From an uncultured Lachnospiraceae bacterium (GTDB lineage: Bacteria > Bacillota > Clostridia > Lachnospirales > Lachnospiraceae), in NCBI GenBank assembly GCA_902801515.1, contig CADCII010000026.1:1-46010 (forward strand): 46,010 bases of DNA, given 5' to 3'. Position numbers and translations under genes: made by a program. Each line of letters begins with the position of its first letter. Within the stretch, counting starts at the first letter, position 1. This document shows positions 31,228 through 39,930 of this stretch, in pieces. The notes below the pieces were generated by a model. It saw nothing but the letters and a program-made list of their open reading frames with translations, did not search any database and was not told the origin of the DNA.

Positions 31228-31644
31228 TCAGAACGGAATCATTCCGGTCAGGGACCGGACGGTTTTGGCAGAGGGCAGATCTTCCATGGACTGGGCCTCA
31301 TTTTCACAGATCGCGACAGCGATCAGCGTCTTTTTTGTTTCGGAACTGAGTCCATGCGGCGTTTTCCGTTCGTACCACGCACGGATAGCGCCGTTTCTGT
31401 ATGCAATTTCATTTTCCGGATGATCCGCGACAGATTCCAGCATACTCTGCCGCAGGACAAGAAGCTGGAAATGTTCATCCCGTATGCTGCGCTTGTTCGG
31501 GAACAGTTCCCTCAGCAGGGCGAGTTCCCATTCTTTCTGGGTCTCGGGACCGAAGGGGTATACAGCCGCTTCAAACTGCTCCTGCTTGCGTTTGCGCTGC
31601 TCGGGAGATTCAAATCTGAACCAGGATTCAATTCCAAGTCTCAT
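31228..31644 (-). CDS. conserved hypothetical protein, coupled to ROK regulator
   Basis: A 138-residue soluble protein beginning MRLGIESWFRFESPEQRKRK, followed by EQFEAAVYPFGPETQKEWEL and an Asn/Lys/Arg-rich middle. No known domain recognised. It overlaps the ROK regulator stop by four bases (ATGA), so the two are translationally coupled and likely act together. It has no signal peptide or membrane helix. Role unknown. Confidence 0.7.
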   Translation of the reverse strand: MRLGIESWFRFESPEQRKRKQEQFEAAVYPFGPETQKEWELALLRELFPNKRSIRDEHFQLLVLRQSMLESVADHPENEIAYRNGAIRAWYERKTPHGLSSETKKTLIAVAICENEAQSMEDLPSAKTVRSLTGMIPF

Positions 31645-32858
31645 TTCACATATTCCTCCTGCGCGGGGGCAAAATAATCTGACGGGTGATCGAAGATATC
31701 TTCGATCGCTTTCAGCGCAGCGCCATGGGCAAAGGAATCCTTCGCGACAAGGCTTTTCTCGATTATTGTATTCTCAAACAGTTCAGGAATACAGCGGTCT
31801 TTTACGCACTTCCGGATCTGTTCAACCATCAGGTCCGGCATCACATGAGTCATCTCGTCTCCGAGGATGATCACATCCGGGTTGAAGGAATTGATCAGGT
31901 TGACGATTCCGACAGAAAGGCGGTCGCAGAGCGTCAGGAACAGGTCCATTACCGTCTGGTTGCCGCTCTTAAGCAGTGCGGCGCAGTCCCGGAAACTTAA
32001 CGGCGCTGCCGGACGCAGGGCCTCATTGACCGCTTTTGTGAAACTGGTGGAAGAGCAGTAATTCTCCAGGCACCCGCGGTTGCCGCAGGTACACTGCGGG
32101 CCGTCGTAGCAGATGCTGGTATGTCCGATCTCACCTGCCATACCGAGCCTTCCGCGGACAAGCGTGCCGGAATCGAGGATGCCGGCGCCCACGCCCTGGC
32201 CGACTGCGATATAGATCAGCACCTGGCTGCTGTAGAATTCCGGATTGAGCCAGTACTGGGCAAGGGCTCCGCAGTTTGCGTCCTGTTCCACGAAGACAGG
32301 GATATTCAGCCGCTCCCTAAGACGTCCGCTCAGCGGAATATTGCTCCATCCGGTAGTCCCTGTCATCAGAGCAATACGGTTATTGATGGAACTGTAAGGC
32401 CCCGGGACCGCGATCCCGCAGGCAAGGATCCTGCGCGGAGCGTTTTCACGGATCATCTCTTCCGCGGCGCTGCACAGCTGAGAGAAGGTTTCGTCAGCGT
32501 TCTGATTATCCGGTATATCATATTGCCGCGTTGAATGCTGGATCGCGGAGAGATTGAAGATGCTGAGTACGAAATGCGTCCGGGCAAGACGTATGCTCAG
32601 GATTCCGAAATCATCATTATTAAGAGAGATTCCTATAGAGCGGCGGCCTTTGCTGCCGGTCAGAAATCCGGTTTCCTGGACGAGACCCCAGCGAATGAAC
32701 TCGGCAGTAATATTAGTGATCGTAGACTGCTTAAGCCCCGTCTGTCTGGCGAGCTCGACTCTCGGGCAGACACCGGCTCTGCAGAGAAGCCGGAGAAGTA
32801 CCGTACGGTTGTTATCAATGATATCAGACTGATTGAATCCAAGACCTTCACGACCCAT
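31641..32858 (-). CDS. ROK family transcriptional regulator (NagC/XylR-like)
   Basis: A 405-residue repressor. Residues ~15-70 are a winged helix-turn-helix (LARQTGLKQSTITNITAEFI), and the rest a ROK sugar-binding domain with CGIAVPGPYSSIN, VEQDANCGALA and the zinc motif GEIGHTSICYDGPQCTCGNR then GCLE. The protein sits divergently from the sugar ABC operon and likely controls it in response to a sugar or sugar phosphate. GGGGTGGGA precedes the ATG. It is cotranscribed with the small downstream gene. Candidate operators occur in the intergenic region. Confidence 0.87.
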   Translation of the reverse strand: MGREGLGFNQSDIIDNNRTVLLRLLCRAGVCPRVELARQTGLKQSTITNITAEFIRWGLVQETGFLTGSKGRRSIGISLNNDDFGILSIRLARTHFVLSIFNLSAIQHSTRQYDIPDNQNADETFSQLCSAAEEMIRENAPRRILACGIAVPGPYSSINNRIALMTGTTGWSNIPLSGRLRERLNIPVFVEQDANCGALAQYWLNPEFYSSQVLIYIAVGQGVGAGILDSGTLVRGRLGMAGEIGHTSICYDGPQCTCGNRGCLENYCSSTSFTKAVNEALRPAAPLSFRDCAALLKSGNQTVMDLFLTLCDRLSVGIVNLINSFNPDVIILGDEMTHVMPDLMVEQIRKCVKDRCIPELFENTIIEKSLVAKDSFAHGAALKAIEDIFDHPSDYFAPAQEEYVK

Positions 32859-32898
32859 AATCCCACCCCGGCAGTGTCTTTGTGTAATGGATGTTTAC

Positions 32899-33200
32899 GA
32901 AAACGATTAACTGAGCAAATCAATTAAATCGATGAATTAATAAGCTGAAAAAACGAGTAATTTTCATAAAGTATATAATGATGAAAGGGCAGTGTCAAGG
33001 CAGGCCGGAAGACCGGAAATGCCGCAGAATATCAGGGAAAGTGCCGGTTTTCAGCGGAAAAACGGCGCAAATCGGGAGGAGGAGAAGGGGTTTCCTGACG
33101 GTTTGGCATATTTCACAAAAACGAGGCTGCAATTGTGGTTATTTTGCCGATTTGACAATGTATATAAAACCGGACTAGAATGAAACGTAATCAATTAATC
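32899..33200. promoter_or_regulatory. divergent control region with repeated operator-like sites
   Basis: AATCAATTAAATC (32918-32930) and AATCAATTAATC (33189-33200) are near-identical; the second overlaps the expected transcript start of the transporter operon. A cre-like CGAAAACGATTAA (32899-32911) resembles TGAAAACGCTTAA near the deoR gene (41048-41060). The middle of the region (32940-33150) shows no gene or clear structure. Confidence 0.5.
33152..33181 (+). promoter_or_regulatory. promoter of the sugar ABC operon
   Basis: A perfect TTGACA (33152-33157) and TAGAAT (33176-33181) with an 18-base spacer, 104 bases before the binding-protein gene. Confidence 0.75.
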
Positions 33201-33285
33201 CAATGAACGAATACTTCTGCGCCGCGGGCACAGTTGTAGATAAAAAACACTAACCGGTTTCATCACATTTTTAAGGAGGAGCAAC

Positions 33286-34365
33286 ATGAAGAAAACACTG
33301 TTGGCACTTCTGACTGCCGGCGCACTGGCGGTCACGGCACTTTGCGGCACAGCATTTGCAGCTGAGACTGAGGGAGACGTAGCGCTTCCGGAAAACATTG
33401 GTGAGTATCATCTTGGCATCTGCGTCCTTTCTCTGGACAATGAGTATTGGGCACAGGAAGCAGCAGCAGCACAGCTGGCAGCAGAAGCTTACGGCGTAGA
33501 GTCTGAGGTTCTTACCTGCAACGCTGACCCGAACGTGCAGCTTCAGGGCATGAAGGATTTCATCGCACAGTATGGCGACAAGGCCTGCTTCGTTGTTGAC
33601 CCGGCTACCACTGCTAACACAGCAAGCATCGCTGAGCTCTGCGAAGAGTCCGGAAACTATGTAACGATCCTTGCTCACAGAGCTGAAGGACTGTTCCCGA
33701 AGGATTATCCGCATTTCGTAGTTTCTCTGATGCTGGATGACCTTGCAAACGGCGCTAAGACTGCAGGCGCTCTGATGGATGCGATCGGCGGCGAAGGCCA
33801 GGTCGTTGAGATCACCGGCCTCCTTGGTGATGACTCTGCTACCAACCGTCACGCAGCATTCGAGGCTGCTAAGGAAGATTATCCGGATGTCGAGGTTGTT
33901 GACAGCCAGACCGCTTCCTGGGATCAGGCACAGGCTATGGCTCTGACCGAGACCTGGCTGGTTCAGTATCCGGATCTGAAGGGTATCTTCACCTCTGGTG
34001 ATGCAATGGCCCTCGGCGCAATCGAGGCTATGGCAAACGCAGGCGTTTCCCTTCCGATCGTTGGCTGCGACGGAACCAAGGCAGCTCTGGAAGCAATCCA
34101 GGCAGGCACCATGACCGCTACCATCCTGAACGACGCATACAACATCGCTGGCTACGGCGCAGCTTATGCAATCCAGGCAGCATGCGGCATGCTGGATCCG
34201 ACCACCATCCCGGATGATGAGAGACTGATCTTCGCAGGCACCCAGCTGGTTACCTCTGAGAACGTTGACGAGATCTACGAAGGCTGGATCGTAAACGGCA
34301 ACCCGGGTTATGACTACTTCGATCTTGGATTCACAGTAGACCACTATCAGGATCCGTCCAAATAA
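33286..34365 (+). CDS. sugar ABC transporter substrate-binding protein (Peripla_BP_4 type)
   Basis: A 359-residue extracellular receptor of the ribose/allose/galactose family. Residues 1-25 are a signal peptide ending TAFA-AET. The mature protein has two alpha/beta lobes: HLGICVLSLDNEYWAQEAAA, GMKDFIAQYGDKACFVVDPA, then GIFTSGDAMALGAIEAMANA and VGCDGTKAALEAIQAGT. As with the other binding protein, no lipobox Cys is seen (TALCG has Leu before Cys). An AAGGAGG precedes the ATG. Codon use is the most biased in the window, consistent with high expression. The sugar is unknown; neighbours suggest a hexose such as allose or a ketohexose. Confidence 0.88.
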   Translation: MKKTLLALLTAGALAVTALCGTAFAAETEGDVALPENIGEYHLGICVLSLDNEYWAQEAAAAQLAAEAYGVESEVLTCNADPNVQLQGMKDFIAQYGDKACFVVDPATTANTASIAELCEESGNYVTILAHRAEGLFPKDYPHFVVSLMLDDLANGAKTAGALMDAIGGEGQVVEITGLLGDDSATNRHAAFEAAKEDYPDVEVVDSQTASWDQAQAMALTETWLVQYPDLKGIFTSGDAMALGAIEAMANAGVSLPIVGCDGTKAALEAIQAGTMTATILNDAYNIAGYGAAYAIQAACGMLDPTTIPDDERLIFAGTQLVTSENVDEIYEGWIVNGNPGYDYFDLGFTVDHYQDPSK

Positions 34366-34394
34366 TTCGGACAGAAAAACAGGACACAGATAAG

Positions 34395-34449
34395 GACCTG
34401 CCTCGGCTGAGGCGGTCTGAAGGATGCGGGCTTGCCGTCAGGCAAGCCC
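34395..34449 (+). other. two intercistronic hairpins after the binding-protein gene
   Basis: GACC-T-GCCTC/GAGGC-GGTC (34395-34417) and GGGCTTGCC-GTCA-GGCAAGCCC (34428-34449) lie in the 199-base gap between binding-protein and permease genes. Neither has a T-run, so they fit mRNA processing or stabilisation that raises binding protein over membrane subunits. Confidence 0.6.
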
Positions 34450-34564
34450 ACATTTGAGATATGATGACTGTAACGGAACTGCAGACAGGCAGCACGGTGA
34501 GTATGCGCCGGTAAGGCGCCTGGCCGGAGCTGTCTGAATACAGGCCCGCATGCGAGGACAGAAT

Positions 34565-35590
34565 ATGAATAATAAATGGGAAGCGTCCATGGAGACGTTA
34601 TCTGTCGGTGAACAGTTTGCCGAGAAGGTCAAAGATAATGCGAAAAAGGACCGCATCAGACGTATGATGCCGATCATTCTTCTGGTTGTCATGACAGCGA
34701 TCGGTGCGATCACCCAGAAGAATTTCTTCAGCGCAAGGAACCTGGTCAACATTCTGTACCAGATGTCTATCCCGCTTGTAATCTCGGTCAGCCTGATGTT
34801 TGTCCTCCTTCTCGGAAGCATCGATCTTTCTATTGAAGGTGTTATGGGCTTTGCCGGATCATTTACGGCGTTTCTTGTACAGAACAGAACCAACAGTAAC
34901 AATTTCGGAATCTTCGGTATCCTTATCGTTCTTGTGATCTGTACCTGTGTGGGTGCTCTTACAGGCTTTATCCATACGAAGGGAAGGATCGCGTCATTCA
35001 TCACCACATACGCAGTAGGTCAGGTTATGACCGGCGTTGCAGTTCTGGTTTATAATTCCACACCGATCGCGGTAACAGAGCCGGCTTTTGTAACGATCTC
35101 CCAGGGACGTCTGTTCGGAATTCCGTACCTGACACTGATGTCCTTCGCGATCTTTGCGATCGGAGCGATCATTTTGAATTTCACAGCATTCGGACGTGCT
35201 GTTTATGCGATCGGCGATAATGAGACAGCTGCAGCATCTACCGGAATCAATGTTACGCTGACCAAGATCAAGGTGTTTGCACTCTCTGCACTGATGGCAA
35301 GTGCCGCCGGTATCCTTATGTGTATCCGCCTGAAACTTGGCCAGTCCAGTATCGGCCTGAATCAGATGTTCCCTGTTGTCACGGCTATCGTCCTCGGCGG
35401 TGGCTCGCTGTACGGCGGCAAGGGCGGCGCGCTCAGTGCTTTCGTCGGTGTTCTGGTCTATACAGAGCTTACGAACTGGCTGACACTGATGGGCGTTGAC
35501 ACATATCTGCGCGGCGTTATCCAGGGTGTCATTATCATTGTTGCCGTCACGCTTACCATCGAGCGTACGCGTAAGACGATTTCCAAATAA
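34565..35590 (+). CDS. sugar ABC transporter permease 1 (RbsC/AlsC-like)
   Basis: A 341-residue membrane protein of the BPD_transp_2 family with eight to ten helices. Family cues: NFFSARNLVNILYQMSIPLV, GSIDLSIEGVMGFAG, GRAVYAIGDNETAAASTGIN and GGGSLYGGKGGALSAFVGVL. GAGGA precedes the ATG at 34565; the frame also opens at 34550. It is paired with a second, different permease (37144), indicating a heterodimeric channel, unlike E. coli AlsC or RbsC, which act alone. Confidence 0.88.
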   Translation: MNNKWEASMETLSVGEQFAEKVKDNAKKDRIRRMMPIILLVVMTAIGAITQKNFFSARNLVNILYQMSIPLVISVSLMFVLLLGSIDLSIEGVMGFAGSFTAFLVQNRTNSNNFGIFGILIVLVICTCVGALTGFIHTKGRIASFITTYAVGQVMTGVAVLVYNSTPIAVTEPAFVTISQGRLFGIPYLTLMSFAIFAIGAIILNFTAFGRAVYAIGDNETAAASTGINVTLTKIKVFALSALMASAAGILMCIRLKLGQSSIGLNQMFPVVTAIVLGGGSLYGGKGGALSAFVGVLVYTELTNWLTLMGVDTYLRGVIQGVIIIVAVTLTIERTRKTISK

Positions 35591-35604
35591 GACGGGAGGA
35601 GAAT

Positions 35605-37128
35605 ATGGCAGGACAACTGTTATTTAAAGCGAATGGCGTAGGCAAAACCTACGGACTGAATACCGTTCTCCGCGACATTGATATGGAAATCTACAGCGGT
35701 GAGGTCATAGGCCTGATCGGCGAGAACGGCGCAGGTAAGTCAACACTGATGAAATTGATCGCAGGCGTCACCAAACCATCCATGGGCTCCATGGAACTGC
35801 AGGGACAGCCGTATTCCGTGAACTCGATCCTTGAGGCAAATAAGCACGGTATCGGCATGGTGTTCCAGGAGCAGTCCCTGGTCGCGAACCTGACGATCTC
35901 CCAGAATATCTATCTCGGGCGTGAGAAGAAGTACGCTACGCTTGGCTTCGTTAACTGGGCGAAGATGAATGCGGACGCGAAGAAGGCGCTGGAGCGTATA
36001 GGTATCGATCTGGACGTAACGAAGAAAGTCCGTGATATTGACTTTGCAATGAGGCAGATGGTCGAGATCGCCAAGGTTCTCGACGTTGTTACCGAGACGG
36101 CAAACGGACATGCGATCATCCTTCTGGATGAGCCGACTACGGTCCTTTCTGATGATGAGATCAAGGCTCTGTTTGAGCAGGTCCGCAAGATGAAGGAAGC
36201 CGGCAACGCCGTCATCTTCATTTCCCACAGACTGGATGAGGTCCTGGAGATTACCGACCGGATCTATGTCTTTAAAGACGGTGAAGAGACCGGTGTGTTC
36301 CCGACAGAGGGAGCAGATACCAATATCCTGTATGAGCGCATGGTCGGCCGTGTGGCAACCGGCGAGTTCTATATTGAGAACAGACAGACCGTCGCGACGG
36401 ACGAGGTCGTGCTGCAGGTCAAGGACCTGAGCGTATTCGGTGCTTTCAACCACGTATCATTCGACCTGCATAAAGGTGAAGTGCTTGGCCTGTGCGGCGT
36501 GGAAGGCTCCGGCAAGGAGGATGTCTGTGCTGTTCTGATCGGCGATGTCGAACCGACTTCCGGCAAGGTCATCATCGGAGGGAAAGAGAGAACGTTCAAG
36601 AATCCTTATCAGGCGCGGCACGCCGGAATCCTGTCGGTCCCGAAGGAGCGCCGTGACGAGGGTATGATCGGTATTCTTTCCATCGAGAACAACATAGTAA
36701 TCTCTCATATGGAAGCACTGCAGAATGGATTTATCCTTTCCGGCAAGAAGACAGAGGGCATCGCCAATGAGTGGGTCAAAAAGGCCGGTGTGAAGTGCGT
36801 GGGTATCAAGCAGCACATCAACCAGCTGTCCGGCGGTAATGCGCAGAAGGTCATCTTCGCGCGCGCTCTTGAGAGTAACTGCCCGGTGCTGATCCTGAAC
36901 CATCCGACCCGAGGCGTGGACGTGGGCTCCAAGGAGGAGATCTACACTCTGATCCGCGAAATGACAGAAGCAGGCAATTCAATCATCGTGATCGGTGATA
37001 CGCTGGATGAGTGCATCGGCCTTTCCAGCCGCATCATCGTCCTGAAGGATGGACTCGTAACCGCCGAGTTTGACTGCCCTGTCGGAAACAAGCCGACACA
37101 GATGGACATCGTCCAGACAATGATGTAA
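35605..37128 (+). CDS. sugar ABC transporter ATP-binding protein with two NBDs, asymmetric
   Basis: A 507-residue RbsA/MglA-type ATPase. NBD1: Walker A GENGAGKST (39-47), Q-loop VFQEQSLV, Walker B IILLDEP (171-177) and H208, but the signature is degenerate (DFAMR, 146-150, instead of LSVGQ-like). NBD2: P-loop GVEGSGKED (298-306), intact signature LSGGN (408-412), but Walker B reads LILNHP (429-434), Asn-His for the usual Asp-Glu, and the H-loop position is GD. Thus one composite site is complete and the other degenerate on both faces. GGAGGAG precedes the ATG. Third gene of the sugar operon. Confidence 0.9.
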   Translation: MAGQLLFKANGVGKTYGLNTVLRDIDMEIYSGEVIGLIGENGAGKSTLMKLIAGVTKPSMGSMELQGQPYSVNSILEANKHGIGMVFQEQSLVANLTISQNIYLGREKKYATLGFVNWAKMNADAKKALERIGIDLDVTKKVRDIDFAMRQMVEIAKVLDVVTETANGHAIILLDEPTTVLSDDEIKALFEQVRKMKEAGNAVIFISHRLDEVLEITDRIYVFKDGEETGVFPTEGADTNILYERMVGRVATGEFYIENRQTVATDEVVLQVKDLSVFGAFNHVSFDLHKGEVLGLCGVEGSGKEDVCAVLIGDVEPTSGKVIIGGKERTFKNPYQARHAGILSVPKERRDEGMIGILSIENNIVISHMEALQNGFILSGKKTEGIANEWVKKAGVKCVGIKQHINQLSGGNAQKVIFARALESNCPVLILNHPTRGVDVGSKEEIYTLIREMTEAGNSIIVIGDTLDECIGLSSRIIVLKDGLVTAEFDCPVGNKPTQMDIVQTMM

Positions 37129-37143
37129 AGGCGGGAGGTTATC

Positions 37144-38106
37144 ATGGCAGCAGAAAAAAGTAAGTTTTCATTTCAGAGTATAAGCAAGTACATGTATCTG
37201 CTCAGCATCGTGGTCGTTTTCGCGATCTTCACGATCCTGCAGCCGAACTTTATCAGCCTTTATTCGATCCAGAATATGTGCGGCGAGATCGCGCCGAGAC
37301 TGATCATGGCCTGCGGCCTGACCTTCGTCATCTTTACCGGCGGCATCGACCTTGGTGCGGGTTATATGGTCTCTGCGACCTGCGTCCTGACCGGACTCTA
37401 TCTTCCCAAGGTAGGCAACTGGATCATCATCCTTGTCGCACTGGCCGGTCTGTGCATGGGTACCCTGAACGGCATTATCACAACCAAACTGAAATTGCCG
37501 TCCTTCATCGTTACGCTCTGCACCCAGAACTTCTGGAATTATATCGCGCTGTCACTGTGCCCGGACGGTTCTGTAATCGTTCCTATGACGATGAGAGATG
37601 TTACAGCATGGATGACCTATCCGATCCTTGGGATCCCGGCAACCTTCTGGTTCTCCCTGATCGGTCTCGCGGCGCTGTTTGTATTCCAGCAGTACACGAA
37701 GAACGGTCGTGCGATCTACTCCGTCGGCGCGAACGCTCAGGCAGCAAGAGTCGCAGGCGTTAACATTGACTCCGCGCAGATCTCCGCATTTGCAGTCAGC
37801 GGCCTTTGCTGCGGCCTTGCGGGAATCATGTACGCCTACAAGCTCAGAGCAGCTAACCCGACTGTCGGTTCTACGCTGCAGCTGTCCTCGCTGGCAGCAG
37901 TCGCGCTGGGCGGCACTGCAATGGCAGGCGGATTCGGTTCCGTTACACGTACACTGTGCGGCGTTATCACCATCACAGCAGTGACTTCCGGACTGAATAT
38001 CCTGAGCGTCAACCCGCTGTGGCAGAACATCATCATCGGTATCATCCTGATCGTCGCAGTTATCCTGAACTCCGACAACGGAGACAGGAACCTGGTTATC
38101 AAGTAA
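37144..38106 (+). CDS. sugar ABC transporter permease 2 (RbsC-like)
   Basis: A 320-residue BPD_transp_2 permease with about eight to ten helices: FISLYSIQNMCGEIAPRLIM, FTGGIDLGAGYMVS, NGRAIYSVGANAQAARVAGV and ALGGTAMAGGFGSVTRTLCG. It differs clearly from permease 1. GGGAGG precedes the ATG and it begins 15 bases after the ATPase gene. Last gene of the operon, followed by a terminator. Confidence 0.88.
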   Translation: MAAEKSKFSFQSISKYMYLLSIVVVFAIFTILQPNFISLYSIQNMCGEIAPRLIMACGLTFVIFTGGIDLGAGYMVSATCVLTGLYLPKVGNWIIILVALAGLCMGTLNGIITTKLKLPSFIVTLCTQNFWNYIALSLCPDGSVIVPMTMRDVTAWMTYPILGIPATFWFSLIGLAALFVFQQYTKNGRAIYSVGANAQAARVAGVNIDSAQISAFAVSGLCCGLAGIMYAYKLRAANPTVGSTLQLSSLAAVALGGTAMAGGFGSVTRTLCGVITITAVTSGLNILSVNPLWQNIIIGIILIVAVILNSDNGDRNLVIK

Positions 38107-38167
38107 TGATGCCGGGTATGCATCCGATACAGGAAGGATATCTGTAAGTAAGTATCAGGTATTACAG

Positions 38168-38221
38168 CCAGACAGCCGGCTCCATGCAGTTCACGGAACC
38201 GGCTGTTTTACGGCTGTCTGG
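38168..38221 (+). terminator. terminator of the sugar ABC operon with an alternative stem
   Basis: CAGCCGG (38173-38179) pairs with CCGGCTG (38199-38205) followed by TTTTA. The same 5' bases can instead form CCAGACAGCCG (38168-38178) with CGGCTGTCTGG (38211-38221), a longer and mutually exclusive stem. Confidence 0.65.
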
Positions 38222-38245
38222 CGTAAATGAATCAAGGGTAGAATA

Positions 38246-38286
38246 AAGGGCCGCAGCCCTGGAGATTGTCTCCGGGATGCGGCCTT
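38246..38286 (-). terminator. hairpin terminating the aldolase-DhaLK operon
   Basis: AAGGGCCGCAGCCCTGGAGA pairs with TCTCCGGGATGCGGCCTT (two mismatches), 37 bases after the aldolase stop on the minus strand. The T-run is short (CCCTTTATTC). Confidence 0.6.
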
Positions 38287-38323
38287 TAGGTGTTTTATAT
38301 CAATTCTTTCTTCTGAGAACAGA

Positions 38324-39163
38324 TCAGAACTTGCTCAGCTCCATCTTCTTCTCAAGATAGTTCATCAGGACGCCCTGCAGATAGGTCGGGAAGTCAAGGA
38401 TCCAACCCTTGTTCTGGCTGGTGTATTCGCCCATGGTCTTGAGATACAGATCCAGGAACTCGGTTCCTACGTTGAACTTGTTGATACCGTTGGTGAATGC
38501 TTCTGCCAGCTGATCATCCGGGATTCCGCTGCCGCCGTGAAGTACGAGCGGAGCATCCGTTGCAGCGTTGATCTCAGCCAGACGGCCGATCTGCAGATGC
38601 GGAGTCTCTTTGTAGAAACCATGCGCGCTGCCGATTGCTACTGCCAGAGAGGTGCAGCCGCTGCGCTCGATGAAGTCTGCAGCAACTTCCGGCTGGGTGT
38701 ACAGATCCAGGTTGCCCTGATCAGACTGTGCTGCCATACCTACGTGGCCAAGCTCTGCCTCGACTGCAACGCCGAATGCATTGGCGACATCGACGACCTT
38801 TCTGGTGTTGGCGATGTTCTCTTCGACCGGAAGCATGGATCCGTCATACATGACGCAGGAGAATCCTGCGCGGATTGCGCGGATGATGTAATTGAAGTCA
38901 TAGCAGTGATCCAGGTGCATTGCGACCGGAGTCTTAACGGTAGCTGCGACATCCTTGACTGCAGCTGCGAATCCTTCCGGATCGATCCATCTGTTCAGGG
39001 TGTGATGTTCCGGATACAGCATAACCAGAACCGGCTTGTTTACATTCTCTGCTGCGTGGCATACGGAGTAGATCGTATTGTAGTCGATGCAGTTAAATGC
39101 GATAACGGAAGTGTTTTTGTCAGAAGCCATCTGAAGGATATCTTTTACGGGTACAAGTGACAT
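38324..39163 (-). CDS. class II aldolase, second copy (ketose-bisphosphate aldolase family)
   Basis: A 279-residue zinc aldolase of the fructose/tagatose-bisphosphate family. Ligands and catalytic residues are present: MHLDHCYD (D85, H86), EAELGHVG (135-142), GSAHGFYK (H181), LHGGSG (H209) and KFNVGTE (N231). It is close in fold to the aldolase at 29250 but distinct in sequence and without its insert. ATG 39163 has AAAGGAGA upstream; an earlier in-frame start lies at 39205. Last of the DhaK-DhaL-aldolase operon, so its substrate may be a phosphorylated ketose made by that pair. Confidence 0.87.
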   Translation of the reverse strand: MSLVPVKDILQMASDKNTSVIAFNCIDYNTIYSVCHAAENVNKPVLVMLYPEHHTLNRWIDPEGFAAAVKDVAATVKTPVAMHLDHCYDFNYIIRAIRAGFSCVMYDGSMLPVEENIANTRKVVDVANAFGVAVEAELGHVGMAAQSDQGNLDLYTQPEVAADFIERSGCTSLAVAIGSAHGFYKETPHLQIGRLAEINAATDAPLVLHGGSGIPDDQLAEAFTNGINKFNVGTEFLDLYLKTMGEYTSQNKGWILDFPTYLQGVLMNYLEKKMELSKF

Positions 39164-39250
39164 GGTGGTTCTCCTTTCTGGTGTAAATGAGTGATATAAG
39201 ATCATTCCCTGACTGCCTGTATACAGAAACAGGTCTGTTTCGGGAAAGAA

Positions 39251-39883
39251 TCAGCTGAAATAATCTGAAAGCGCCCGGAAGATCAGGCTGGTCGAAACTG
39301 CGCCGGAGTCAGGATGTCCGACTGTGCGGTCCCTGAAGTTCTTGGAGCGCCCCATACGGGACTGCATGGGTTTGGTCGCTTCTGCGCCGCGCTCTGCGCC
39401 TTCGGCACCTGCGAGGAAAAATGCATGCACATCTGCATTTTCTTCAGCTGCTTTCAGCAGGGAGTCCCTCGCCTCGGCAAGAGCGTCATACATGGTCTTG
39501 GCGCCGCGGTCAACTTTGCCGCGGACAGAGATTGCTTTTGTGCCAAGATCGATATATTCGGCAAAGTCCTGCACCGTGATGGGATCTTTGTCCTTCACAG
39601 CGCTTAATCCGCCGATAAACATGGTTCCGAAGATCACACCTGATGTGCCGCCCATGACCTTGATCAGCATCAGGCCGGATTCTTTCAGAAGCGTGAATGT
39701 GTCAGAGAACTGCTGCCCCTGCAGAAGAGTGCGAAGAGCGGAGAATCCGGTCTTCATTCCGATACCGTGATCGCCGTCTCCGATGATGGTATCCAGCTCG
39801 GTCAGCATGCCTTCCGCGTCGATGATCACATCACAGACATGAAGCAGCGCCTCCTGAAGCTGTGCGGTTGTTATTGTATTCAT
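39251..39883 (-). CDS. dhaL: dihydroxyacetone kinase subunit L (DhaL)
   Basis: The nucleotide-binding DhaL/DAK2 domain protein, 210 residues, all-helical. The Mg-ADP site Asp cluster is intact in IIGDGDHGIGM (34-44), and GGTSGVIFGTMF and GHPDSGAVSTSL follow (the last varies from the common DPGA). It should transfer phosphate to a substrate held by DhaK, either from ATP or, in PTS-type systems, from DhaM. No DhaM is in the window. GGAGGTGA precedes the ATG. Between DhaK and an aldolase. Confidence 0.88.
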   Translation of the reverse strand: MNTITTAQLQEALLHVCDVIIDAEGMLTELDTIIGDGDHGIGMKTGFSALRTLLQGQQFSDTFTLLKESGLMLIKVMGGTSGVIFGTMFIGGLSAVKDKDPITVQDFAEYIDLGTKAISVRGKVDRGAKTMYDALAEARDSLLKAAEENADVHAFFLAGAEGAERGAEATKPMQSRMGRSKNFRDRTVGHPDSGAVSTSLIFRALSDYFS

Positions 39884-39930
39884 TTCCGTTCACCTCCGTA
39901 AGTCAAGCGGCAGTTCGCCTTCTGACAGTG

